Shown: positions 28,585-37,263 of the stretch, one piece after another
How positions within the stretch are numbered: the stretch's first letter is position 1
Layout of the letters: each line of letters opens with the position of its first letter
Origin: CAVUFH01 sp963740835
Lineage (GTDB): Bacteria > Actinomycetota > Acidimicrobiia > IMCC26256 > PALSA-610
DNA length: 64,000 bases
Direction: 5' to 3'
Assembly: GCA_963740835.1 (NCBI GenBank)
Contig: CAVUFH010000002.1
Span: forward strand, 1,143,958-1,207,957
The notes under the pieces: model-generated
Seen by the model: only the letters and a program-made list of their open reading frames with translations
Told to the model about the DNA's origin: nothing
Database searches by the model: none
Position numbers and translations under genes: made by a program

Positions 28585-29562
28585 ATGACGAGCGAATGCG
28601 CTGCCGCACCTGTGCCGGATGCAACCCGCGTACCGCCCGTGGTGAGCGTCATCGTCACGTCGTTCAACTATGGCCGTTTTCTGAGCGGTGCCATCGAGAG
28701 CGTTCTCGCGCAAACGTATTCGCCGCTCGACATCGTCGTCGTCGACGACGGCTCGACCGACGATACGGCGAGCGTCGCTCGAGCATACGCAGACCGCGGC
28801 GTGTCGTATCTCCGGACGCCTCACGGCGGGGCGGCGCGCGCGCGAAATGCTGGTGTCGGAGTGACTGCCGGACCGCTCGTGGCGTTCCTGGATGCGGACG
28901 ACGCGTGGTTGCCGAACAAGATCGAACGCCAGGTCGGGCACCTTCGGCGCCATCCGGAGATCGCGCTCGTGAGCTGTCATGCCTATGCCTGCGATGAACG
29001 GATGCAGCGCGAGAGCGTCGTGCACGCGGCCGAGGATCCTTCGCGGTGGATGCTCGAGCGTCTCCTCGTACACAACGTGGTGCTCAATCCGACGTGTGTC
29101 GTAGTGCGGCGACCGGCGCTCGATCGCGTCGGCGGGTTCAGCGATCTCACGAAGTGGGAGGACTGGGACACCTGGCTGCGGATCGCGAAGATGTCTCGCC
29201 TCGGATTCATTCCCGAGGTGTTGGCCGAGGTCCGCCGCCACAACCGTGGCCTCTCACCGCGGGATGGCTACGAGCACCTCGCGCTGGACCAGGCGATCTT
29301 CGATCGTCACATCACCGATGTCGCCTCACGTTGGAGGCGCCGAGTTCTGCGCCGCCGAGCCCGATCCATCTCGTACTTCCACGTTGCGCGCCTGATGGCC
29401 GGCCACGATCGGGTTGCGGCGCGCCGCTTTGCCGTCCGTGCGCTCGTGCTCGATCCGACGATCTTGACGCGACGCAAGGTCGGGTCGGTCCTGCGCACGC
29501 ACACCCCCTCATGGTTCACGACGTCATCGCCCGATCTCGCTCATCGGCAGGCGGCATCGTGA
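28585..29562 (+). CDS. Family 2 glycosyltransferase (soluble type)
   Basis: The 325-residue GT2 has VSVIVTSFNYGRFLSGAIES, IVVVDDGSTDDT and the DXD-type FLDADDAWL (Asp103, Asp105, Asp106). It resembles WcaA-like enzymes that add single sugars to lipid carriers at the inner face of the membrane. The C-terminal 60 residues are Arg-rich. The ATG lies two bases after the deacetylase stop, with GGAG within that gene's end. It overlaps the flippase start (GTGA). Confidence 0.91.
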   Translation: MTSECAAAPVPDATRVPPVVSVIVTSFNYGRFLSGAIESVLAQTYSPLDIVVVDDGSTDDTASVARAYADRGVSYLRTPHGGAARARNAGVGVTAGPLVAFLDADDAWLPNKIERQVGHLRRHPEIALVSCHAYACDERMQRESVVHAAEDPSRWMLERLLVHNVVLNPTCVVVRRPALDRVGGFSDLTKWEDWDTWLRIAKMSRLGFIPEVLAEVRRHNRGLSPRDGYEHLALDQAIFDRHITDVASRWRRRVLRRRARSISYFHVARLMAGHDRVAARRFAVRALVLDPTILTRRKVGSVLRTHTPSWFTTSSPDLAHRQAAS

Positions 29563-31106
29563 CCGCGTTGCCGGCGACCGAGGCGCCGCGCGCGCCGCAG
29601 GAGCTGGAACGATCGGCCAGCCGCGGGCTCGCCTACGCGGGCGCCCGCTTCATGATCGAACGCAGTGTGGTCTTCGTCGCCACGCTCGTGCTCGCCCGGC
29701 TCCTCACGCCGGACGAGTTCGGCGTCGTCGCGTTCTCGCTCGCGGTCATGAACTACTTCGATGCGGTCACCGACCTCGGTCTCGGTGCAGCACTCGTATA
29801 CCGCTCGGACGCTCGCGAGCAGCGGATCGCATCGACAGCATTCTGGATCGGGCTCATCGGTGCGTCGGGGCTGGCCGTGTTGCTGTGGTTCGTTGCGCCA
29901 CTGTTCGCATCGTTCGGCCCGGGCCAGGAGACCGTCTGGCTGCTGCGTGTGCTGAGTCTGCAGTTCCCGTTGTCGGCATTGGGCAAGGTCCACGAGTACC
30001 GAATTCGCGCATCGCTCGACTTCAAGAAGCTGGTCCAACCCTTCGCGGTCTCCACGTTCGTGAAGGGCGCGGCAGCCGTCGTCGCCGCCGCGCTCGGTGC
30101 CGGGGTCTGGAGCCTCGTGATCGGTCAGCTCGTCGGCACGTTCGTCCGTTCGATCTGGCTGTGGCGCGTCGAGTCTTGGCACCCGCGCCCGGTGTTCTCC
30201 AGAAGCGCGACGCCGAGCTTGCTCAAGTTCGGTGCCGGGATCGTCGCCGTCGAGATACTCGGGCAGATCGCGAAGAGTTTCGACTATCTGGTGGTCGGAG
30301 CGAAGATCGGTGCAACCGCGCTGGGCTTCTACTTCCTGGCGTTCCGGCTGCCGGAGTTGGTCGTGCTCGGCATGTTCCAAGTCGCCAACGAGGTCCTCTT
30401 CCCGTTCTACGCGCGCTTGCGTGAGTCCTCGACGCACGGATCGAACGACGAACTGCGCGACGGCTACGTGCGGACCGTGCGCCTTGCGGCCGCGGTCGCC
30501 CTTCCGGCCGGTCTCGGTATGGCGGCGCTGGCACTGCCGCTCGTGCTTGTCCTCTACGGGCCGGAGTGGCGGCCGTCAGCGGCACCGCTCGCCTTCGTCG
30601 CGGTGTGGGCCGCGCTCGCTTCGCTCGCAACCCTCCCCGGTGTCGTGTTCAAGGCGACGGGCAGGTCGTGGCTGCTCACGTTTACCAGCGTTCTGCAGAT
30701 CGCCGTCCTCCTTCCTGCGGTCTGGATCGCCGCCAGCCATGGCATCGCGGCAGTGGCAGCCGCGCAGGTCATCGAGAAGGTCATATCGCTCAGCATCCTC
30801 GGAGTGTTCGTCGGCCGCGTCCTGCGCATCCCGTGGTACACGACGTTCACGGCCGCGGCGCCATTGCTCCTTCCGTCTGCGGCCATGGCCGGATTGGTGT
30901 ACGGGGTGGGACTCGTGCTCGGGCCCGTCCTTGCGATTGCCGTCGCGCTCCCGCTCGGAGTCTGTGTGTACGCGCTGCTCCTTCGCCTGTTCACTCCGGA
31001 CCTGTACCAGATCATCGTCGCGCCCGCACTGCGCGCTTCGATGTCGCGGATCAGGCCGGCCCCGACTGCGAACCCGCGCCTGACAAGAGGAGGTGTCGAA
31101 CCGTGA
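29559..31106 (+). CDS. Wzx-type polysaccharide flippase (MOP superfamily)
   Basis: The 515-residue protein has about 14 predicted helices and the oligosaccharide-flippase pattern: GLAYAGARFMIERSVVFV at the start, LVLARLLTPDEFGVVAFSLA, and DYLVVGAKIGATALGFYFLA midway. It would move undecaprenyl-linked repeat units across the membrane. It starts with GTG in the previous stop codon and overlaps the next gene. It supplies the flippase for the Wzx/Wzy-like assembly suggested by the locus. Confidence 0.9.
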   Translation: MTALPATEAPRAPQELERSASRGLAYAGARFMIERSVVFVATLVLARLLTPDEFGVVAFSLAVMNYFDAVTDLGLGAALVYRSDAREQRIASTAFWIGLIGASGLAVLLWFVAPLFASFGPGQETVWLLRVLSLQFPLSALGKVHEYRIRASLDFKKLVQPFAVSTFVKGAAAVVAAALGAGVWSLVIGQLVGTFVRSIWLWRVESWHPRPVFSRSATPSLLKFGAGIVAVEILGQIAKSFDYLVVGAKIGATALGFYFLAFRLPELVVLGMFQVANEVLFPFYARLRESSTHGSNDELRDGYVRTVRLAAAVALPAGLGMAALALPLVLVLYGPEWRPSAAPLAFVAVWAALASLATLPGVVFKATGRSWLLTFTSVLQIAVLLPAVWIAASHGIAAVAAAQVIEKVISLSILGVFVGRVLRIPWYTTFTAAAPLLLPSAAMAGLVYGVGLVLGPVLAIAVALPLGVCVYALLLRLFTPDLYQIIVAPALRASMSRIRPAPTANPRLTRGGVEP

Positions 31107-31948
31107 CACAGTTGCTCGACATCGACGCCGACGCGTTCGCCGATGCTTTCGCGCGATGCTCAGTCTCGATTCATCATCGTCTGGTCGACCACCCACTCTT
31201 CACCACCGAAGCAATTGCCGCGCTCGCCGACCGGCTCCCGGGTCCGCAGCTACGGAGGGAGCGGGGCGACCTCTCGCTCCTCAACCGCGGCTACGAAGAC
31301 GCGGGCCGCGGGCCGGCCTCGGAGACGGTGCGCACGATCGCGCGCAATAGTTCACGCATCTCGTTGCGGGAGATCCAGAGTGATGCCGTGTACCGGCCGC
31401 TGATCGACGCGTGCCACCGCGAAGTCGCCCGTTGTGTCGACGGCCGGGAGGGAGGGATCTGCCGGCGCTCGGGCTACATCTTCGTGACGTCGCCCGGCTC
31501 GACGACGCCGATGCACTTCGATCCCGAACACAGCTTCTTGTTGCAGATCAGGGGAACGAAGCGCGTCTGTTCGGCACCGATGTCGGATACTCGCGTTCGC
31601 CTGCGAGAGCTCGAGCGCTACCTCGACGGTGAGCCCTGCGCGTTCGACGCGATGACGTCGACATGCGACACGTTCGTGCTCAGTCCCGGTGATGGCTTGT
31701 ACTTGCCGTCGTTCGTCCCGCACTGGGTCGAGCAAACCGGCACTGACCCGTCGATCTCGTTCTCGATCCCGTTCTACACGCGACTCTGTGAGCGCGCGGA
31801 CCAGGTGCACCGCGTGAACAAGCGGCTGCGCCGTCTGCACCTCAAGCCCCGTCCCCCGGGCGAATGGCCCGCGCTCGATCGGGCCAAGGCTTCGCTCCTG
31901 CGTTCCTGGACACGCGTGCGTCGATCTGACGCTGATGTCGCCGGCTGA
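31103..31948 (+). CDS. JmjC/cupin-8-like putative Fe(II)/2-oxoglutarate oxygenase
   Basis: The 281-residue protein has the double-stranded beta-helix features of bacterial cupin-like oxygenases: FVTSPGSTTPMHFDPEHSF with His138 and Asp140 (HxD), LLQIRGTKR with a lysine suited to 2-oxoglutarate, and PSFVPHWVEQTG with distal His207. Its target, perhaps a sugar, lipid or protein, is unknown. AGGAGG lies about ten bases before the GTG start, itself in a GTGA overlap. It is unusual within a polysaccharide operon. Overlap with the acyltransferase gene is 14 bases. Confidence 0.75.
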   Translation: MTQLLDIDADAFADAFARCSVSIHHRLVDHPLFTTEAIAALADRLPGPQLRRERGDLSLLNRGYEDAGRGPASETVRTIARNSSRISLREIQSDAVYRPLIDACHREVARCVDGREGGICRRSGYIFVTSPGSTTPMHFDPEHSFLLQIRGTKRVCSAPMSDTRVRLRELERYLDGEPCAFDAMTSTCDTFVLSPGDGLYLPSFVPHWVEQTGTDPSISFSIPFYTRLCERADQVHRVNKRLRRLHLKPRPPGEWPALDRAKASLLRSWTRVRRSDADVAG

Positions 31949-33065
31949 GGTCGCGTCGCCTCCCGCGACGCATCCCGAGATCGTCGACATCGAATCGTGC
32001 GGCTCGCGCGCTGTCGTCGACCGTTGGCGCGCGCTCGCCTTCGACCTCCAAGGCACGTCCTACTTCCAGACACCGGACTGGATCCTGAGCTGGTGGCGGA
32101 CGATCGCCGACCGGCCGACCACATCGCTCGCACTCTGGTCGAACGCGGCCGGCACACTGCAGGCCGTCGTCGGCCTGAGTCGAGTCCGTCACCGGGTCGA
32201 CCGCAGGTTGCCCGTGTCGATCCCGGTCATTGCCAACGCCGGTAGCGGCCCGGGCGACGCGGATCACTGCGGGCCCCTCGTAGATCCGTCGGTTCGCCGC
32301 GAGGTCGAGGATTGGCTGTTCGACGTTGCCGCCCGCGCGACGCTCCTGCTCCGCAACGTCGACGCCGCCGAAGGAAGCTTGCAGCTCCCGGGGGCGCGCC
32401 TCATCACGACGACAGCCTGCCCGCGCTTGCACATCGACGATCGAGCCGGGCCGGTCGCCCGCTCGAGCAATTTCCGGCGGCAGCTCGGTCGCTTCGAACG
32501 GCAGCTTCGCCGCGACGGGGTCGAGTTCGAATGGATCCCGCCTGGCGATCTCAACGAGGCGATGATTCACACACTCTTCGAACTGCACCGGCGTCGGCGG
32601 GATGCGGCGCACGCGACCAGCGCGCTCGATGAACGTCATCGTTCGCTGCTGCTCGCGCTGCTCGAGACGGCATCGCCCGGGCGCGGGCCCGCGGCAGCCG
32701 TCGCCCGCGTCGGGCCGCGCGTCGTCGGCGTGGTCGTCGGTTTCCGCTGGAAGGAGACGTTCAGTGCGTATCAGTCCGGTTGGGATCCGAACTATGCCGC
32801 GAGCAGCCTCGGGAGCGTCCTCCTCCGCCAGGCGATCGAGATGGCGGCCCAGAGTGGCGTGCAGACGTTCGATTTCTTGCGGGGTGACGAGTCCTACAAG
32901 TACCGGTTCGGTGCGGTCGACACCTTCGACCGCTCGTATCTCCTCGCACACGGCCTCGCCGGCCGTGCGCTCGGGCTCGAGTCGGCCCTGCGCAACCGCG
33001 TGCAGGCCTTCAGGCGTGCGAGAAGGAGCCCGCGAACAGATCGCAGAGCCGCTGCGCCTCGGTGA
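31935..33065 (+). CDS. FemAB/BioF2-like GNAT acyltransferase
   Basis: The 376-residue protein has the twin-GNAT layout of the Acetyltransf_6 (BioF2-like) family often found in exopolysaccharide loci: FQTPDWILSWWRT near the N-terminus and, in the second half, AYQSGWDPNYAASSLG, then FDFLRGDESYKYRFG. It probably acylates a sugar amine or lipid-linked intermediate; a free amine could come from the deacetylase of the same operon, which is inference. It is the last forward gene, and its 3' end overlaps a convergent glycosyltransferase gene by 56 bases. Confidence 0.85.
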   Translation: MSPAEVASPPATHPEIVDIESCGSRAVVDRWRALAFDLQGTSYFQTPDWILSWWRTIADRPTTSLALWSNAAGTLQAVVGLSRVRHRVDRRLPVSIPVIANAGSGPGDADHCGPLVDPSVRREVEDWLFDVAARATLLLRNVDAAEGSLQLPGARLITTTACPRLHIDDRAGPVARSSNFRRQLGRFERQLRRDGVEFEWIPPGDLNEAMIHTLFELHRRRRDAAHATSALDERHRSLLLALLETASPGRGPAAAVARVGPRVVGVVVGFRWKETFSAYQSGWDPNYAASSLGSVLLRQAIEMAAQSGVQTFDFLRGDESYKYRFGAVDTFDRSYLLAHGLAGRALGLESALRNRVQAFRRARRSPRTDRRAAAPR

Positions 33066-34212
33066 ACAGGTCGAAGCGGTTCACGACGCGCGCGCGGGCG
33101 CGGTCGGCACATCGACGCGCGAGTTCGCCGTCGTCGAGCAGCCGCTCGATCGCGTCGCCAAGCGCCCGGGAATCATTCGGCTCGACGAGCATCCCCGTGT
33201 CGGCGTCGACGAGCTCTGGAATGCCCGAGAGTCTGGTGGCGACCACCGGCACGCCCGCGGCCATGGCTTCCATGAGCGCGACAGGGATCCCCTCCATCCG
33301 ACCAGTCGGGTCGCGGATCGAAGCGAGCACGAAGACGTCGGCGCTCTCGAGCTCGGCCGCGACCTCGTCTGACGTGCACGCGCCCCGCAGCACGATGCGC
33401 TCGCTCAGGCCGAGCGCATCGACAAGGCGCTCGATGTCGGGCCGCGCCGGACCGTCGCCGATCAGGACGACATGGAGCTCGGGGTGGCGCGGCAGGAGAC
33501 CGGAGGCTGCTTCGAGAAGGAAGCGGTGTCCCTTCCTCGGTTCGAGCGATGCGACACAGAGGATCTGCGCCGCGGCACCGGCGCGCAGGTGCGGATGGAA
33601 GCGTTCGACGTCGACGCCGCAGTGCACGACGTGCACCCGCGCTTCCGGACACCGGCGCCGAATCAGTGTGGCGTTGTATTCGGACACGGCCACCACGAAT
33701 GCGGCCTCGCGGAGCTTGTGGTCGATGACGGCGGGCCGCCGGTACAGATCATTGGCGTGTGCGGTGAAGCTGAACGGCACTCCGGTCAGCCGGGACACGA
33801 TCCACGCCGCGGTCGCGGGATGGTTGGCGAAATGGGCGTGCACGTGGCCGATTCCGTTCGCCTCCGCCATCGTGGCCAGGCGCGCGGCCTTCAAGAACAC
33901 GCCGAGGGAGGCGACGAGCTCGGACGGTCGTCGAGCGTCACGGACGAGACGGCCGAGGGTGCGGGAATACGTCCGACGGTCGCGGACGAGCCACTGCAGG
34001 TGCGCCCGGACAGTGGCCATGCCGACGAACGGAGCCGTCCAAACGGTCGTCCGCAGTCGCTCGGCTTCCGGTTGCACGATCGACTCACGTGTCTCCAACA
34101 GGGTCGCGAGACTCACGTCGAAACCGCGGCGCACGGCAAGCAACTCGTTGACGACGAAGGTTTCAGTGACCTTCGGGAAGCGCGAGACGATGTACAGGAT
34201 CGAGTCGCTCAT
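33010..34212 (-). CDS. Family 4 glycosyltransferase (GT-B)
   Basis: The 400-residue retaining glycosyltransferase has an N-terminal half with VHAHFANHPATAAW and FSFTAHANDLYR. The C-terminal Rossmann half has VASLEPRKGHRFLLEA, LVGDGPAR-like VLIGDGPARPD, and the E-x7-E loop EGIPVALMEAMAAGVPVVAT. The start ATG lies in the stop of the upstream GT4 (ATGA). It runs against the main operon and probably adds sugars to the same glycan. Confidence 0.91.
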   Translation of the reverse strand: MSDSILYIVSRFPKVTETFVVNELLAVRRGFDVSLATLLETRESIVQPEAERLRTTVWTAPFVGMATVRAHLQWLVRDRRTYSRTLGRLVRDARRPSELVASLGVFLKAARLATMAEANGIGHVHAHFANHPATAAWIVSRLTGVPFSFTAHANDLYRRPAVIDHKLREAAFVVAVSEYNATLIRRRCPEARVHVVHCGVDVERFHPHLRAGAAAQILCVASLEPRKGHRFLLEAASGLLPRHPELHVVLIGDGPARPDIERLVDALGLSERIVLRGACTSDEVAAELESADVFVLASIRDPTGRMEGIPVALMEAMAAGVPVVATRLSGIPELVDADTGMLVEPNDSRALGDAIERLLDDGELARRCADRARARVVNRFDLFTEAQRLCDLFAGSFSHA

Positions 34213-35369
34213 CGTCGCCTCGCCAGGTCTCGATAGAGGTCGACGAGCTGATCGGCAGTCGCAGCGATCGAATAGTGAGCTCGCACGTGCCGCGCCGCGG
34301 CGCGGCCCAGCGTGCGTCGCATGTCGGTATCGGTCGCGAGGCGCTGCATGACGTGACTCCACGCGCGCACGTCGCCGACCGGAACTGTGAGACCGCGCGC
34401 CGACCCGAGGAGCTCTTCGACGCCGCCCACCGTCGAGGAAGCGACGCACGGGAGGCCGCACGCCATCGCCTCGAGCAGCGCGTTCGGCATCCCTTCCCCC
34501 AACGACGGGAGGAAGAACGCGTCTGCGGCCTTCAGGTACGTCTCGACGTGGTCAGTGGTCCCGACAAACCGGATCCGCGTCTCGATGCGCAGCTCGCGCG
34601 CGAGCCGCTCGAGCCGGGCGCGCTCCTGTCCGTCACCTACGATCAGGAGGTCGATGCCGCCAGTGTCGACCAATGCCCGCAGAAGCGTGTCGACGCTCTT
34701 CACGGGGTGGAGGCGCCCGACGAAGATTCCGTAGCAACGGTTCGTATCGAGCCCGAGTGCGGGGCGCAACGCGGCGCGGGCTTCGGCGCCGGCGGGAGAG
34801 AAGACGGCGAGATCGACACCGTTGGCGATGACCTCGACATGAGCGGCCGGTACGCCGGCCGCGCGCAGCTCGGTTGCGACCTCCGTACTGAGCGCGATGA
34901 ACCGAGCCCAGCGCGCGAGCAACGCAAGACGGAGCCGCCCCGCCGGCTTCCGACGCAACCGCGCAAGATCGCCCGGCGGTCCGGCGCCGAGGATCGTGAC
35001 GACGCATGGCTTCCCGAGGGCCCGAGCGGCGAGCGCGATCGTCGCGGGGGAAAGGGCGCCGTGCGCATGCACGACGTCGATCGTCCGGCCACCGCGCAGC
35101 AACTGAGCAATGGATTCGGTGACGTAGACCGCGGACGCTGTCGGGCTCTCGCCGGCCAGGCGGGTCCGGTACACGTCAGTACCGGCAACCACATCGCGAC
35201 GCGGCGTGCCCGCGACCGCTCGCGTGAGCACCCGCGAGTAAACGCCGCGCTCGTGCAGGAGCGGGAGCAGCCGTTCCAGCTGCAGCTCCCCACCCCCCAC
35301 GGTCGGCGCGAACGCCTGGACCGTCATTGCCACGCCGATGCCGCGTGCGGCACACGATCGGGTGACCAT
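34209..35369 (-). CDS. Family 4 glycosyltransferase (GT-B)
   Basis: The 386-residue GT4 has the N-terminal FAPTVGGGELQLERLLPLL (donor-acceptor cleft glycines), IDVVHAHGALS, FVGRLHPVKSVDTLLRA and the EX7E motif in GEGMPNALLEAMACGLPCVA. The ATG at 35369 was chosen for the AGAGGA seven bases upstream; the longer alternative at 35405 has none. It heads a two-gene reverse operon and diverges from the lipoprotein gene across 175 bases. Confidence 0.9.
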   Translation of the reverse strand: MVTRSCAARGIGVAMTVQAFAPTVGGGELQLERLLPLLHERGVYSRVLTRAVAGTPRRDVVAGTDVYRTRLAGESPTASAVYVTESIAQLLRGGRTIDVVHAHGALSPATIALAARALGKPCVVTILGAGPPGDLARLRRKPAGRLRLALLARWARFIALSTEVATELRAAGVPAAHVEVIANGVDLAVFSPAGAEARAALRPALGLDTNRCYGIFVGRLHPVKSVDTLLRALVDTGGIDLLIVGDGQERARLERLARELRIETRIRFVGTTDHVETYLKAADAFFLPSLGEGMPNALLEAMACGLPCVASSTVGGVEELLGSARGLTVPVGDVRAWSHVMQRLATDTDMRRTLGRAAARHVRAHYSIAATADQLVDLYRDLARRR

Positions 35370-35544
35370 GCGGCGATCCTCTCGACCCGCCAGTGCACGC
35401 CCCATTGCGAGGTCTTACCCGAAACCGCCCGGCTGATTGCGCGCGCGAGCCGTCCCGTGCGACGGAGGGTTTGTCCAGGCTGCGGTAGCGCGGAAGGATC
35501 GTGGGGTACGAGCAAGACGGCCGCCGGCCGCCGGCCGCCACACG

Positions 35545-37008
35545 ATGGGCCCTGCCTCCGCCTCCCGACTGCGCCGCTCTCGACGACGCCCGGTACACGC
35601 GGGCGCCGGCCTCGTCGCGCTCGTCCTCGCCGTTGCCGGGTTGGCAGCGTGCCGGCCGCAGGAGGGGCGAGGCATCCTCGTCTGGCGGGGGCGGCCGGCT
35701 GACCCGCAGATGATCGAAGTCGCCAACGCGTACCGCGGCTCGTACCGGTGGCAGGACGACGCGCCGCAGCCACCCGCCTGGCCGATCCGGGACTCATACC
35801 GGCGCGTGACGTGGCGCGAGCTCGAACCGACGGAGGGGCACTACGACTTCTCGCGCCTCGATGCCGAGGTCGCGCACGCACGGGCCAACGGCGGGGTGTT
35901 CGGATTTCGGGTGCAAGCCGCGTGCACCGGTTGTGTAGCTGGTGGCGTCGCGGTTCCGGACTACCTGCTCGCGCTGATGCCGAAAGGTTTCTGGTTCCGG
36001 CTCAACAACACCAACAACTACGCACCCGATTGGAACGATCCCGATTATCGGAGCCACCTCGACGCGCTTCTGCAGGCGTTGGGGCAACGATACGGAAACG
36101 ATCCTCGCGTGGGTTTTGTCGACATCTCCTCGTACGGTGACTACGGCGAGTGGCATGTGCACCAGTGGCCGTATCCATCCGCGACGGGCGCGACGCCGAT
36201 CACGACCGCGAACGCAGAGGCGATCGTCGACATGAACGTGCGCGCGTTCCCGTCGAAGTGGTTGCTCATGCAGCATCAGACCGTTACGGCCGACGGCGAG
36301 AACGATCACAACGTGTTCCTCTACGCGCTCAACAAGTATCCGCGCATCGGAATCCGGAACGACTGTTTGGGCGACAGTTGGTTCACCGACGACATGAAAC
36401 GGCTGTACACGAAATATCCCGTCGTCGCCGATCGCTGGAAGACCGCTCCCGTCATGACCGAATACTGCTTCCAATCACCGGGAAGCGGTGGATTCGAACT
36501 GGCGTCCGGCCAGATTGCACAGTTCCACGTCGACAACATCGGAAACGGGAACATGGCGGCGTGGAACTCATTCAGCCGGAGCGAGCAGCTGCAATGGGCA
36601 CTGAACAACACGCACGCGGGCTATCGGTTCGTTCCCAATCATCTCGCGATGCCATCGCGACTCTCGTCGGGCAGCCAGTTCGCGGTCGTGTCGAACTGGT
36701 CGAATGTCGGCGTCACACCGGCGTACAACCCGTGGGACGTCATCATCCAGCTTCGTAACCGGATCGGATCGATCGTTTGGAGCGGCACCTCGAAGCTCGA
36801 TCTCGAACACTTTCTGCCGGGGACGCAGTCGATCACGGACACCTTCACGCTCGGTGCCGTCGCGCCCGGCCGCTACCGAGTCGTGCTCGTCGTGCTCGAC
36901 CCGAAGCACTACTACGGTCCGCTCGGGCTGGCGATCCGGCATCGCAGCTTCGATGGCAGTTATACGATCGGATCGGTCGACGTGCGACGCGCGGACATCC
37001 GGCAATAG
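35545..37008 (+). CDS. Lipoprotein with DUF4832-type glycosidase-like fold
   Basis: The 487-residue precursor has an Arg-rich n-region, a hydrophobic core and a lipobox VAGLAAC with Cys36, so it is predicted to be lipid-anchored outside. The mature part resembles actinobacterial DUF4832/beta-galactosidase-like proteins: RVTWRELEPTEGHYDFSRLD and VGFVDISSYGDYGEWHVHQW, followed by a C-terminal beta-sandwich. A TIM-barrel glycosidase acting on the locus polysaccharide is inferred; catalytic acids are not assigned. Codon use after 36 kb is less GC-rich than in its neighbours. Confidence 0.75.
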   Translation: MGPASASRLRRSRRRPVHAGAGLVALVLAVAGLAACRPQEGRGILVWRGRPADPQMIEVANAYRGSYRWQDDAPQPPAWPIRDSYRRVTWRELEPTEGHYDFSRLDAEVAHARANGGVFGFRVQAACTGCVAGGVAVPDYLLALMPKGFWFRLNNTNNYAPDWNDPDYRSHLDALLQALGQRYGNDPRVGFVDISSYGDYGEWHVHQWPYPSATGATPITTANAEAIVDMNVRAFPSKWLLMQHQTVTADGENDHNVFLYALNKYPRIGIRNDCLGDSWFTDDMKRLYTKYPVVADRWKTAPVMTEYCFQSPGSGGFELASGQIAQFHVDNIGNGNMAAWNSFSRSEQLQWALNNTHAGYRFVPNHLAMPSRLSSGSQFAVVSNWSNVGVTPAYNPWDVIIQLRNRIGSIVWSGTSKLDLEHFLPGTQSITDTFTLGAVAPGRYRVVLVVLDPKHYYGPLGLAIRHRSFDGSYTIGSVDVRRADIRQ

Positions 37009-37263
37009 CCGCTACCTACGCGCGATCGATGGCAGCAACGGGGGTGACGCGACGGCGCGATCCTCCCGAGAGCCGAGAGCCTCGAGCGGCCCGGAGCGAC
37101 CGAGCTCCTCGGCGAAGCGTTGGCGCGCGGCGAGCAGTGCACGTCGGACTTCAGCCAGACCGATCACCTCTCCATGGCGACCTCGCCGCTCGAAGCGGTC
37201 CGGCCCACTTCAACGTCGTGCCCCTCGCCCAGTCCATGTTCTGAAGCGGTCCCGATCAATGAT

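Noticed and set aside
31103..31948. Calling the cupin-like protein a histone-type demethylase
   Set aside because: Only the general JmjC/cupin metal site is visible. Bacterial members with this layout act on diverse substrates.
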